Positions 27,683 to 35,820 of a stretch of DNA of 64,000 bases are shown piece after piece. The DNA lies in contig NZ_CP023563.1 of the NCBI RefSeq assembly GCF_002407185.1, positions 3,596,001-3,660,000 of the forward strand, read 5' to 3'. The position numbers and the translations under genes are program-made. Position 1 is the stretch's first letter. Each line of letters opens with the position of its first letter. The notes below the pieces were generated by a model. It had not been told where the DNA came from, did not search any database, and saw only the letters and a program-made list of their open reading frames with translations. The stretch comes from Brachybacterium vulturis (GTDB lineage Bacteria; Actinomycetota; Actinomycetes; Actinomycetales; Dermabacteraceae).

Positions 27683-28549
27683 TCAGCGGCGCTTCAGGCC
27701 CACGGCGCCGCGCAGGCTGAGCGCGCACAGCACGCCGAGCACGAGGGTCCAGGCACCGATCACGAGCAGTCCGGTCACCGGCAGCTCGCCGCCGTACATC
27801 GACCACTGCCCCAGCTGGGAGATCCAGTAGGTGGGGATCGCGTGGCCGATCTGCTGCATCCAGTCCGGGAACATCTCCAGCGGCATCCAGAGCCCGCCGA
27901 AGATCGCCATCGCCATCATGGTGACGACGCCGCCGGCCATCGCGGTGCCGCCCTTGAGCACCATGCCCAGCACGATGCCGATGAGGATCGTGGGCAGCAG
28001 CCCCAGCCAGAGCACCACGATGGTGAGCCCGAACGCCGCCGGACCGACCTCGACGCCGGTCGCGATCCCCACCACGCCCACCGCGATCAGCGCCGGGACG
28101 ATGACGGCGCTGGCGGCCATCACCGAGCCGGCCAGGAAGGAGCGCGGGGAGAGTCCGGCGACGATCAGCTGGCGCAGGAAGCCGGTGCGCTGGTCCTCCT
28201 GGATCTGGGTGCCGGCGGTGACGGCCGCGCCGAGACCGCCGTAGGCGGCCATGTTCACCATGATCATCCCCCGGGCCTCTCCCCCGCCCTGGTCGCCGAA
28301 CATCATCCCGAACAGCAGGTACATCCCCACCGGCATGGCGATGGTGAAGACCATGAACATGATGTCGGTGACGGTCATCCGGGTGGTGTGCAGCGCGTAG
28401 CGCACGGTGCGGGACGCCTCCGTGGGGGCGGCGCCGGTGCGGGGGACGGGCGCTGTGGAGGTGAGCATGATGCTCTCGGGCGGTGACGTCATGATGGGGC
28501 TCCGATGGTCGGTGGTGGTTCCTGCAGCGGTGGCGGCGGGGCGGCTCAT
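27683..28549 (-). CDS. ABC-2 type transporter permease
   Basis: A 288-residue permease with about six hydrophobic segments starting near residue 60 and an Ala/Thr/Pro-rich N-terminal region that precedes them. The segment QIQEDQRTGFLRQLIVAGLSPRSFLAGSV matches the coupling helix region of ABC2_membrane permeases of drug/Na+ exporters. It pairs with the ATPase encoded immediately upstream, with which it overlaps by 4 bp. The two probably form an exporter dimer of two ATPases and two permeases. The cargo is unknown; lipid or antibiotic export is usual next to a DesKR-type system. Confidence 0.9.
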   Translation of the reverse strand: MSRPAATAAGTTTDHRSPIMTSPPESIMLTSTAPVPRTGAAPTEASRTVRYALHTTRMTVTDIMFMVFTIAMPVGMYLLFGMMFGDQGGGEARGMIMVNMAAYGGLGAAVTAGTQIQEDQRTGFLRQLIVAGLSPRSFLAGSVMAASAVIVPALIAVGVVGIATGVEVGPAAFGLTIVVLWLGLLPTILIGIVLGMVLKGGTAMAGGVVTMMAMAIFGGLWMPLEMFPDWMQQIGHAIPTYWISQLGQWSMYGGELPVTGLLVIGAWTLVLGVLCALSLRGAVGLKRR

Positions 28550-29517
28550 CGCCGGCCTCCTTCGTGGTCGGTGTCGTGGTAGGCGTCGTGATCGGTGATG
28601 CGCAGGAACGCCTCCTCGAGGCCGGGTGCGGAGACCAGGACCTCGTGGACGTCGGCCGCGAGGGGACCGGTGAACAGAGCGGCCAGCGCGGCGTCGGAGT
28701 CCGCGCAGAGGGCGCGCACGCGGCGCGGGTCGGTCTCGTCGGCCTCCGCGCTCTCGACCCCGGGAAGGGCCGCGATGTGCGCGGGGGCGGCGCCGCGCAG
28801 GGTGATCACGCGCCCGGCGACGACGGCGCTGATCTCGGGGCCGGTGCCGTCGGCGACCACGCGGCCGCGGTCCATGACGATCACCCGGGCGGCCTCGTGC
28901 TCGGCCTCCTCGAGGTGATGGGTGGCGAACACGACGGTGCGGCCGGTCGCGGCGACCCCGCGCATCTGGCTCCAGAAGGCGCGGCGGGCGGCGATGTCCA
29001 TGCCGACGGTCGGCTCGTCCAGCAGCAGCACCTGCGGATCGCCGAGCAGCGCGATGGCGAAGCGGACCCGCTGGGCCTGCCCGCCGGAGAGCGCCCCCAG
29101 CTTCCGTCGCATCAGGTCCTCGACGTCGGCCTGGGCGATCACCTCCTCCAGCGGCATGGGGTGGGCCTGCAGGGAGCGGAGCATCCGCAGCATCGAACGG
29201 ACGGTCTGGTCGGGCAGCAGGGCACCGGCCTGGAGCATGGTCCCGATCAGTCCGGTGCGGGTGGCGGTGGCCGGATCAGCGCCGCGGATGCGCACCTGGC
29301 CGGCGTCGGGGGTCGCCAGGCCCACCATCATCTCCATCGCGGTGGATTTTCCGGCGCCGTTGGGGCCCAGCAGCGCGACGATCTCGCCGGGGCGGATCTC
29401 GAGGTCGAGCCCGTCCAGGGCGCGGACGGCGCCGTACCGCTTGTGCACCCCGCGGAGGCTGATCGCGGCGTCGAGGGAGGTCGTGGTGGCAGGAGCGGGA
29501 GCTGAGGTCGTCGTCAT
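28546..29517 (-). CDS. ABC transporter ATP-binding protein (DrrA/CcmA type)
   Basis: A 323-residue cytoplasmic ATPase. Walker A GPNGAGKST, Q-loop MLQAG, signature LSGGQAQR, Walker B VLLLDEPTVGMD and H-loop FATHHLEEAE are all intact, so it should hydrolyse ATP. About 90 residues follow the core, as in DrrA-type proteins, and end in a His/Asp-rich tail (ITDHDAYHDTDHEGG). The start at 29517 has CTGGAG ahead. It is first in the four-gene operon. The upstream region shared with the divergent amidohydrolase gene contains the inverted repeat CATGAC-N4-GTCATG. Confidence 0.95.
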   Translation of the reverse strand: MTTTSAPAPATTTSLDAAISLRGVHKRYGAVRALDGLDLEIRPGEIVALLGPNGAGKSTAMEMMVGLATPDAGQVRIRGADPATATRTGLIGTMLQAGALLPDQTVRSMLRMLRSLQAHPMPLEEVIAQADVEDLMRRKLGALSGGQAQRVRFAIALLGDPQVLLLDEPTVGMDIAARRAFWSQMRGVAATGRTVVFATHHLEEAEHEAARVIVMDRGRVVADGTGPEISAVVAGRVITLRGAAPAHIAALPGVESAEADETDPRRVRALCADSDAALAALFTGPLAADVHEVLVSAPGLEEAFLRITDHDAYHDTDHEGGRR

Positions 29518-29574
29518 GGCTCCAGACTCCCGGCCCCGGGCGCTGCGCCCCAGTCCCCGCCATCACCTCCCGCC

Positions 29575-29590
29575 CATGACAGTCGTCATG
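29575..29590. promoter_or_regulatory. inverted repeat CATGAC-N4-GTCATG upstream of the ABC/two-component operon
   Basis: A perfect 6+6 inverted repeat centred 65 nt upstream of the ABC ATPase start and 48 nt upstream of the amidohydrolase start. NarL/LuxR-type regulators bind short inverted repeats of this kind, so the DesR-like regulator of this operon is the obvious candidate. Confidence 0.5.
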
Positions 29591-29618
29591 CCTGCTCCGG
29601 CGGGCTGCTCGGCGCGGT

Positions 29619-29624
29619 TACTCT
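29619..29624 (+). promoter_or_regulatory. -10 hexamer TACTCT, leaderless promoter of the amidohydrolase gene
   Basis: TAnnnT ending 6 nt before the GTG at 29631; identical in sequence and spacing to the hexamer at 1586. Confidence 0.55.
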
Positions 29625-29630
29625 GGATCG

Positions 29631-31142
29631 GTGCTGATCAGACAGGTGCGGCCGTTCGACGCCGCCACGGGCGAGACCGCTGCGGCGCTGCTGGACCTGC
29701 GGATCCGCGGCGGCGTGATCTCCGAGATCGCTGCGGGCCTCCGTCCCGCGCCCGGGGAGGAGGTCCTGGACGGCGAGGGAGCCCTCGCGATCCCCGGGCT
29801 GTGGGATCGGCACGTGCACACCGGACAGCTCGCCCAGGCCCATGCCCGTCTGGACACCGGCGGCGCGGGCAGCGTGGGCGTGATCCTCGAGCTGGTGCGG
29901 GCCGAGCTGGCCGCCCGCCGCGACGCGGGCATGACGGACCAGGCGCTGATCGGCTTCGGGCACCGCCTGGTGGACTTCGCCGTGCCGCCGACGGTCCCGG
30001 CGCTCGATGAGGCGACCGGCTCGGTGCCGACGGTGCTGATCGGCGGGGACGCCCACCACGCCTGGCTGAACTCGGCGGCGCTGGACCGGCTGGAGCTGCC
30101 CCTGCGGGACGGGATCGTGGCCGAGGAGGAGTGGTTCGCGGTGGTCCCCCGGCTGCCGGTGCTGCCCGGCGTGGCCGACGCCGTCGCGACCGGGGCGGCG
30201 ATGATGCAGCGCCAGGCCCTGCAGCGCGGGGTGGTGGGACTGGTGGACATGGAGTGGGGACGGCCCTGGGAGGACTGGCCGCAGCGCGCGCCGCGGATGC
30301 GGATCCGCACCGCCGTCTATCCCGAGGAGCTCGCGGCCGCCCCCGGCCCCACGGGCATGGCGCTGGACGCGCGGGGCCTGGTGACGATGGGGCCGCTGAA
30401 GGTGATCGTCGACGGCGCGCTCGGCTCCCATTCGGCGCACACCCGCACCATCTACACCGACGGTCACGGCTATGCCGGGCGCGGGGTGCTCAGCGTGGGA
30501 CCGGAGGCACTGCGGGACGCCCTCGCGCAGGCGAAGGCGCAGGGCCTGGACGCCGCGGTGCACGCGATCGGCGACGCCGCCGCGCAGATCGCACTCGCGG
30601 CGATCCGGGAGGTCGGCATCGCGGCGAGCATCGAGCACGCGCAGATGCTCACCGACGACGACATCGAGGCGATGGCCGCGCTCGGTGTCACGGCCTCCGT
30701 GCAGCCCGCGCACCTGCTGGATGACCGCGACGCCACCGAAGCCGTCTGGCCCGGCCACGGCGCCCAGGCGTTCCGGCTGCGGGATCTGCGGGACGCCGGG
30801 GTGCCGCTCGCACTGGGCTCCGACGCCCCGGTCGCGCCGCTGGATCCATGGCTGGCGATGGCCGCGTCCGTGCACCGCAGCGCCGATGAGCGACCGAGCT
30901 GGCATCCCGAGCAGCAGCTGCAGCCCCGCGAGGCCCTCGCCGCCTCGACCGACGGGATCACCTCCCTGCGCCTCGGCGGGATCGGCGATGTGGTGCTGCT
31001 GGAGGAGAACCCCTTCGCGGAGGTGCCGCGGGAGGCCGACGGGCTCCTGGTCGAGACCGCGGCCCGCGAGGCCGCGGAGCGGCTGCGGGAGACCTGGGTG
31101 CAGGCGACCGTGGTCGCAGGGCGGCTCGAGTCCCGGCTCTGA
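29631..31142 (+). CDS. amidohydrolase family 3 protein (YtcJ-like)
   Basis: A 503-residue metal-dependent hydrolase. Motifs in order are DRHVHTGQ (first HxH), GGDAHHAWLNS, VDGALGSHSAHT (with the family's carboxylated-Lys region replaced as in amidohydrolase 3), HAIGDAA, IEHAQML and LGSDAPVAPLDPW with the final Asp. The conserved ESAP-like block and the WLNS motif place it in the YtcJ group, of which most members have no known substrate; some act on N-acyl amides. The start is GTG at 29631. It stands alone, divergent from the ABC operon. Confidence 0.88.
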   Translation: MLIRQVRPFDAATGETAAALLDLRIRGGVISEIAAGLRPAPGEEVLDGEGALAIPGLWDRHVHTGQLAQAHARLDTGGAGSVGVILELVRAELAARRDAGMTDQALIGFGHRLVDFAVPPTVPALDEATGSVPTVLIGGDAHHAWLNSAALDRLELPLRDGIVAEEEWFAVVPRLPVLPGVADAVATGAAMMQRQALQRGVVGLVDMEWGRPWEDWPQRAPRMRIRTAVYPEELAAAPGPTGMALDARGLVTMGPLKVIVDGALGSHSAHTRTIYTDGHGYAGRGVLSVGPEALRDALAQAKAQGLDAAVHAIGDAAAQIALAAIREVGIAASIEHAQMLTDDDIEAMAALGVTASVQPAHLLDDRDATEAVWPGHGAQAFRLRDLRDAGVPLALGSDAPVAPLDPWLAMAASVHRSADERPSWHPEQQLQPREALAASTDGITSLRLGGIGDVVLLEENPFAEVPREADGLLVETAAREAAERLRETWVQATVVAGRLESRL

Positions 31143-31152
31143 GCGGTCGCAG

Positions 31153-31180
31153 CGTCGCGGCCGACGAACTCCGCGCGACG
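31153..31180 (+). terminator. hairpin after the amidohydrolase gene
   Basis: CGTCGCG (31153-31159) and CGCGACG (31174-31180) form a 7-bp stem with a 14-nt loop, directly before the BlaI-type operator. No T-run follows; terminator role inferred from position. Confidence 0.4.
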
Positions 31181-31195
31181 ACTATCCGCGATAGT
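31181..31195. promoter_or_regulatory. BlaI-type operator ACTATC-CGC-GATAGT, blaI operon
   Basis: A 6+3+6 perfect inverted repeat ending 15 nt before the first gene of the blaI operon. It shares ACTAT-N5-ATAGT and the following AA with the site at 35770. BlaI-family repressors bind TAC/ACT-type inverted repeats near their own promoters. A further ATAGT half-site lies at 31208-31212. Confidence 0.7.
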
Positions 31196-31210
31196 AATGA
31201 ATGGGGCATA

Positions 31211-31399
31211 GTGGAGGCCATGCCACAGATCGCGCGCTGGCCCCGCTTCGTCGGGGAGACTCTCCGCCTGTCCGTCTCGGCGCTGCGGGGATGGGGGCCC
31301 CGGCAGGTGCTCACCGCCGTCGTCGCCGCGACCGGGATCGCCGTCGTCATGGGCCTCGCGACCGTGCTGATCCCCACCTCGTCGGCGGCGACCCCATGA
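31211..31399 (+). CDS. small membrane protein, first gene of the blaI operon
   Basis: Up to 62 residues; unknown family. A basic, amphipathic N-terminal half (PRFVGETLRLSVSALRGWG) is followed by one hydrophobic segment (VLTAVVAATGIAVVMGLATVLI). Start could be GTG at 31211 or the in-frame ATG at 31220; upstream purines at 31203-31206 favour the first slightly. Its TGA overlaps the BlaI ATG (ATGA), so BlaI translation is coupled to it. Because it is the first gene after the BlaI-type operator it should be induced together with blaI. Coding seems real given the overlap and the membrane segment, but it is short. Confidence 0.6.
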   Translation: MEAMPQIARWPRFVGETLRLSVSALRGWGPRQVLTAVVAATGIAVVMGLATVLIPTSSAATP

Positions 31400-31809
31400 G
31401 CGGGTCGGGAGCCTCCCGCCCCTTCCGGCACGTGCACCTGGGGACCTTGGAGCAGCAGGTGATGGAGCTGCTGTGGGAGCATGACGAGCTGACGATCCGC
31501 GAGATGATCTCCGGCCTGGGCGACCACCACGCCTACACCACGATCGCCACCGTGCTCACGAATCTCGGGCGCAAGGACCTGGTCACCCCTCACCGGGTGG
31601 GTCGCTCGGTGAGCTATCGACCGCGCCATCCGCGCTCGGAGCACGCGGCCCGGCTGATGGAGCAGGCGCTGTCGAGCAGCAACGACCGCAGCGCCTCGAT
31701 CCTGCGCTTCGTGGAGGGCATGGACGAGCGGGAGGCGACGCTGCTGCGCGAGTTCCTCGACGGCCGGGATGCCACCGGCACCCCGGAGACCGGATCGGAT
31801 CCGACGTGA
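31396..31809 (+). CDS. blaI: BlaI/MecI/CopY family transcriptional repressor
   Basis: A 137-residue winged-helix repressor. The core LEQQVMELLWEHDELTIREM, YTTIATVLTNLGRKDLVTPHRVGRSVSYRP is the classic BlaI DNA-binding domain with the recognition helix at TTIATVLTNL; the C-terminal helices form the dimer part and hold the region where BlaR-type peptidases cut. It is followed, with a GTGA overlap, by an M56 peptidase gene, the usual partner. It probably binds ACTAT-N5-ATAGT at 31181 and 35770. Confidence 0.93.
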   Translation: MSGSGASRPFRHVHLGTLEQQVMELLWEHDELTIREMISGLGDHHAYTTIATVLTNLGRKDLVTPHRVGRSVSYRPRHPRSEHAARLMEQALSSSNDRSASILRFVEGMDEREATLLREFLDGRDATGTPETGSDPT

Positions 31810-32816
31810 CGCTCACCCTGTTCGCGCTGCTCGCCCTCGCGCTCGTCCTCCTCGCACTGACCGGTCCCCGCCTGGTGCGCTGGAGCACCCCGCTGCTGAT
31901 GCGCGCCCCGCGCCTCGCCTCCGGGCTGCTGCTCGGGGCCCTGGCCGTGTGGTCGACGGCCGCGGTGGTCCTCGGCGTGGCCCTGGCCGGTCTGCCCAGC
32001 GGTCCTCGGCTGCTCGCGGGCTCCGCCGCGGACGTCTGCCAGCGCTGCCTCGCCGCGGCCAGCCCCTTCTCCGCCGCCCCGGTGGAGCTGCCGGTGCCGA
32101 TGGCCGCGCTCGTCCTGCTGCCGCTGGCGGGCACCGCGCTGATGGGTGCGGCCGCCGTCCGGGGGCTGCGCCGTCGGTCCCGTGCCACCCGGGCCGTCCT
32201 CGCCGAGGTGCGGGCGACGGCGGTGCGCACGGTCCTGGCCGGGCATCCGGTGCTGCTGTTCCCGGACCCGACACCGCGGGCGTTCGCGCTGCCGCGCCGC
32301 CGCGGAGGCATCGTCGTCTCCCACGGCCTGCTGGAGTCCCTGGGTCCCGACGAGCTCTCCGCCGTCCTCGAGCACGAGGCGGCCCATCTCTCCCAGCACC
32401 ATCACACGCTGCTCGCGGTGCTGGAGGCGATGGTCGGCCCCCTGCGCGTGATCCCGCTGTTCGACGCGGTCGCCACCGCGGTGCCGCATCTGCTGGAGAT
32501 CGCCGCGGACGACGCCTCCCGGCACCGCAGCGGCACGCCGGCCCTGGCCAGCGCGTTGCTCACCCTCGGTGAGGCCGGGGCACCCGGGACCTCGGCCGCT
32601 CCGGCGGCCGTGCCGGGCACCCTGCTGCACATGACGGGGTCAGCGGGCGTCGTGCCCGACCGGATCGGGCACCTGGTCTCCCCCGCCGCCGCGCGCTCGG
32701 CGCTGGTGCCGGTCCTGACGCTGTCCACCCTGCTGGTGACGCTCCTCGGCGTCGCGGCGGCCGTCGTCGTGCCCTATGCCGTGCTGCTGTGGAACGGCTG
32801 CCCGCTGCTGCGGTGA
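31806..32816 (+). CDS. M56 family membrane metallopeptidase (BlaR1-like, without sensor domain)
   Basis: A 336-residue membrane protease. Hydrophobic segments lie at about 3-20, 38-62 and 99-120, and one at the C-terminus (about 300-328). The zinc motif HEAAH is at 190-194 in VLEHEAAHLSQHH, with a distal EIAADD providing the third ligand. It lacks the penicillin-binding sensor domain of BlaR1 (about 600 residues), so it must sense something else or respond through a partner; this short form is common in actinobacteria. It presumably cleaves or inactivates BlaI. GTG start at 31806 overlaps the blaI stop. Confidence 0.92.
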   Translation: MTLTLFALLALALVLLALTGPRLVRWSTPLLMRAPRLASGLLLGALAVWSTAAVVLGVALAGLPSGPRLLAGSAADVCQRCLAAASPFSAAPVELPVPMAALVLLPLAGTALMGAAAVRGLRRRSRATRAVLAEVRATAVRTVLAGHPVLLFPDPTPRAFALPRRRGGIVVSHGLLESLGPDELSAVLEHEAAHLSQHHHTLLAVLEAMVGPLRVIPLFDAVATAVPHLLEIAADDASRHRSGTPALASALLTLGEAGAPGTSAAPAAVPGTLLHMTGSAGVVPDRIGHLVSPAAARSALVPVLTLSTLLVTLLGVAAAVVVPYAVLLWNGCPLLR

Positions 32817-32844
32817 GCACAGCCGGGCCGCTGCACGCGACCGG

Positions 32845-34062
32845 TCACTCCCGCCGGCCGAAGTTCTCGTCGAACTCGGTGGTGACCAGGAAGTACTGCT
32901 CCTCGATGCGCACGGCGGCGGCGGTGTCCGCGGAGAACACCTGAGGGACGGCGAGCGGTCCGGTCCTATCGACGTCGTAGGGCTGGACCATCAGCCCATG
33001 GTTCGTATCCAGCACCACGAGCGTGCCCTCCTCGGGGCGGACGGCATAGGCCAGGCGCTCCCCGGCGCAGAGCAGCTGGAGCGGCTCGGGGTCCTCATGC
33101 GTCCACTTCTCGGTGCCGTCGTCCTCCAGCCCGCGCACGGTCGTGCCCGAGACGACCACGGTGATCTCCAGGACATGATCCCGGGCGACGGCGTTCGCCT
33201 CCTCGGCGAGCACCCGGCCGTCGGCGAGGTCGATCACCGCGCCGGGCGAGTCCTGGTCGCCGATCACGGCGAAGGAGGTGGTCGGATCGACGGTGCCGAG
33301 CAGACGCGCACGGCCCGCCTCGATCCCGGCCGGCAGCGGGCTGCGCCAGAGCACCTCGCCGTCGGCGCCGCTGGCCAGCAGCTCGGAGCCCTCGGTGCGC
33401 ACCAGCGCGCCCAGGTGCTCGCCGAGGATGCGGCCGCCGGCGAGCTGCTCCTCGTCCAGGAGGACCTCCCCGGTGACGCCGGACAGCGCCGTGCGCGGGC
33501 CCCTCTCCCCCATCGCCTGAGCGGTGGGCGGCGCATAGACCAGGCCGACGGCGGCCTGGGGGCCGGGTGCTGCGACCGGGCCCCACAGGAGCTCGGCGGT
33601 GCGCAGATGATAGGCCGTCAGGGTCATCGCCCAGGGCCCGTCCTGCTCGGGCGCGGCCAGATCGGCGAGCACCGCGATCGGTGCCTTCTGCGCGCCGCGG
33701 GTCAGCACGTACCCGGTGCAGGTCAGGGGGCGGTCCGCCCGCCACAGCACGGTGCCGTCCTGGTCGACGGCGAGGAACCGCAGATGGGTCTCCTCCTCGC
33801 GATAGCCGAGGAAGATGTCGTCCAGCTGGACGGGGGCGGCGCTCCAGCCGGGATCGACCACGACCATCGGGGTCATCTCCAGCGGCAGCCGCACCTCGGT
33901 GTGCTCCACCACCTCGGCGAGCTCGCCGAGCTGCACGGGCTCCGGATGGTCGACCGGGGGCGCCGGCGCCGGGCCGGCGGGCTCGCCGCCGCCCTCCGGA
34001 CCGCAGGCGCTGAGGCCGAGCAGGCCCAGCGGCAGCGCGGCCAGGACGCAGCGGCGCCTCAT
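32845..34062 (-). CDS. lipoprotein with PQQ-like beta-propeller character
   Basis: A 405-residue exported lipoprotein; the signal MRRRCVLAALPLGLLGLSACG ends in a lipobox (LSAC). The mature part is rich in short strands with repeats such as DQDGTVLWRA, GADGEVLWRS and DDGTEKWTHE, spaced roughly as in PQQ/WD-like propellers, but without clear ligand residues. No catalytic motif is visible. It overlaps ccdA by 4 bp, so it is the third gene of the dsbA-ccdA operon and is likely to act outside the membrane with the thiol-disulfide proteins. It may be a folding substrate or a sensor; that is inference. Confidence 0.75.
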   Translation of the reverse strand: MRRRCVLAALPLGLLGLSACGPEGGGEPAGPAPAPPVDHPEPVQLGELAEVVEHTEVRLPLEMTPMVVVDPGWSAAPVQLDDIFLGYREEETHLRFLAVDQDGTVLWRADRPLTCTGYVLTRGAQKAPIAVLADLAAPEQDGPWAMTLTAYHLRTAELLWGPVAAPGPQAAVGLVYAPPTAQAMGERGPRTALSGVTGEVLLDEEQLAGGRILGEHLGALVRTEGSELLASGADGEVLWRSPLPAGIEAGRARLLGTVDPTTSFAVIGDQDSPGAVIDLADGRVLAEEANAVARDHVLEITVVVSGTTVRGLEDDGTEKWTHEDPEPLQLLCAGERLAYAVRPEEGTLVVLDTNHGLMVQPYDVDRTGPLAVPQVFSADTAAAVRIEEQYFLVTTEFDENFGRRE

Positions 34063-34937
34063 GGCCGCCTCCCGGGGGTCAGGGTGATGGTGGTCGGGGA
34101 GTCCTGCTCCCGGCGTCGACGCCGATCCCGCCGCCACCACAGCAGCAGGGCCAGGACCCCGAGCGCGAGGATCACGGCGATCTGCACGACGGGATCGTTG
34201 AGCCCGGCGCTGCCCGCCTGCCAGCGGGCGAGGGTGCTGGTGGGGACCAGGGAGGGCAGGGTGACCAGGCCGTTGGTCGTCCAGAACACGATGCCGAGGG
34301 CGATGATCACCACCCCGGTGAGGAAGGTCGTGGTGTGCAGGCGCCGTCCCAGCAGCGTGAACTCGCGGCCGCGCAGCAGGTTCCTGCCCCGGCTGCCCAG
34401 GCGGTTCCAGACCGCTGCCAGGACGAGCAGCGGCACCACCATCCCGGCACCGTAGACGGCGAGCAGGATCCCGGCCAGGAGCATGCTCCCCTGCCCCATG
34501 GCCAGGGTCAGCACGGCGCCGAGGATCGGTCCCGCGCAGAAGCCGGCGATCCCGCCGACGGCGCCGAGCACGACGCTGCGGGCGAGGCCGGAGCCCCGGG
34601 TCGAGCGCTGCTGGAGGCGGTCGAAGCCCGGGAGGAGCCTGCTGAGATCGAAGCCGAGGCCCAGGGCGTGCAGGGCGCCGAGCAGCACCAGCACCAGCGA
34701 GGTGAGGCCGATCAGCAGCATGCGGTGACCGATCATCAGGGCCCCGAGCGCCCCGGCGCCGACGCCGAGCGGGACCAGCGTCACCACCAGACCGAGGTAG
34801 AACGCCACGGCGTGCGGGAACAGGGCGGCCCGGGAGGTCACGGTGGAGGCGAAGAAGCCGGGCAGCAGGAGCGCCCCGCACGGGCTGAGCAGTGCGAGCG
34901 CCCCGCCGAGGAAGGCGGTGAGGAGTCCGACCTCCAT
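34059..34937 (-). CDS. ccdA: CcdA-type transmembrane thiol-disulfide transporter
   Basis: A 292-residue membrane protein with six or seven hydrophobic segments. The two redox Cys are present in the family contexts LSPCGALLLPGF (Cys20) and GFCAGPILGAVL (about 133). A C-terminal helix and a basic tail extend it beyond the roughly 230-residue norm. CcdA carries electrons from cytoplasmic thioredoxin to outer thiol proteins. It starts 1 nt after the stop of the DsbA-like gene, and its stop overlaps the lipoprotein start, so the three work as one unit. Confidence 0.92.
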   Translation of the reverse strand: MEVGLLTAFLGGALALLSPCGALLLPGFFASTVTSRAALFPHAVAFYLGLVVTLVPLGVGAGALGALMIGHRMLLIGLTSLVLVLLGALHALGLGFDLSRLLPGFDRLQQRSTRGSGLARSVVLGAVGGIAGFCAGPILGAVLTLAMGQGSMLLAGILLAVYGAGMVVPLLVLAAVWNRLGSRGRNLLRGREFTLLGRRLHTTTFLTGVVIIALGIVFWTTNGLVTLPSLVPTSTLARWQAGSAGLNDPVVQIAVILALGVLALLLWWRRDRRRRREQDSPTTITLTPGRRP

Positions 34938-34938
34938 C

Positions 34939-35718
34939 TCAGCCCTCGCTCTCGGCCAGGGCCTGGTCCACCCGCTCGGTGAACACCTCGGTGGGCTGCG
35001 CGCCGGCGGTCGGGGTGCCGCCGATGATGAAGGCCGGGGTCGACATCGCCCCGAGATCGATGCCCTGCTGGGCGTTCTCCGCGATCGTCTGGGCGACCTG
35101 CTCCGAGTTCATATCGGCCGCGAACTGCTCCGTGTCCAGGCCGAGCTGCCCGGCCAGCTCGACCAGCGACTCCTCGCTGAGCTCCTGGCCGGAGCGGATC
35201 TCGCCGTCCTCGAACAGCAGTGCGTGGTACTGCGCATGATGGCCCTGCATCGCGGCCGCGAGGCTCGCCCGCGCCGCGCGCTCGGAATCCTCGCCGTAGA
35301 TGTTCACGTCGCGGTACTCGATGCGCAGCTCACCGCGCTCGACGTACTCGCGCATCGCCGGCAGGGTCTCGTGGGACCATTTCGCACAGAAGGGGCACTG
35401 GTAGTCCGAGAACACGATCAGCACGACCGGGGCGTCGACGGGCCCCTCGGCGAGCAGGTCATCGGGATCCCGCCCCTCCTGGGAGCTGAGGTCAGGAGCG
35501 GCCACCGACCGGGGATGCTCGATCGCCGCCGGCTGCCCGGAGCTCGTCGCGCTCCCGCCGCCGCCCTGCACGGGCGTGGTCGCCGGCTCCTGCTGGACCC
35601 AGAACACCCCGGCGATCAGCGCGGCCGTGGCGACCCCGATCCCCACCGGGATCCCCCAGCGGCGCAGGACGCCGTCCCGCGACGCAGGCGTGGTGTCGGA
35701 TCGAGGGGCGCGAGCCAT
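34939..35718 (-). CDS. membrane-anchored DsbA-family thiol-disulfide oxidoreductase
   Basis: A 259-residue protein with one N-terminal membrane anchor (about 21-40), a Gly/Ser-rich linker and a DsbA/thioredoxin-fold domain from about residue 84. The active site is CPFC (Cys108-Cys111) in FSDYQCPFCAKWS, the usual sequence of actinobacterial DsbA-like proteins, and the cis-proline loop is MSTPAFIIGG. It acts outside the membrane on disulfide bonds, with CcdA encoded next as its likely electron partner. The start at 35718 follows GGAGGA. The BlaI-type operator is 52 nt upstream. Confidence 0.9.
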   Translation of the reverse strand: MARAPRSDTTPASRDGVLRRWGIPVGIGVATAALIAGVFWVQQEPATTPVQGGGGSATSSGQPAAIEHPRSVAAPDLSSQEGRDPDDLLAEGPVDAPVVLIVFSDYQCPFCAKWSHETLPAMREYVERGELRIEYRDVNIYGEDSERAARASLAAAMQGHHAQYHALLFEDGEIRSGQELSEESLVELAGQLGLDTEQFAADMNSEQVAQTIAENAQQGIDLGAMSTPAFIIGGTPTAGAQPTEVFTERVDQALAESEG

Positions 35719-35769
35719 GGGTCCTCCGGTCGGGTCGGGTGAGGCGTCCGGCGCCACCCTCCCACATAG

Positions 35770-35788
35770 TTACTATGGACGATAGTAA
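35770..35788. promoter_or_regulatory. BlaI-type operator upstream of the dsbA-ccdA operon
   Basis: TTACTATGGACGATAGTAA is a 7+5+7 perfect inverted repeat. An overlapping half-site gives CATAGT-T-ACTATG (35765-35777). It shares ACTAT-N5-ATAGT with the blaI operator and lies 52-70 nt upstream of the dsbA-like start. Confidence 0.7.
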
Positions 35789-35820
35789 TGGTGTGGGGCA
35801 GTCGTCAGTGCTCGCCCGGC

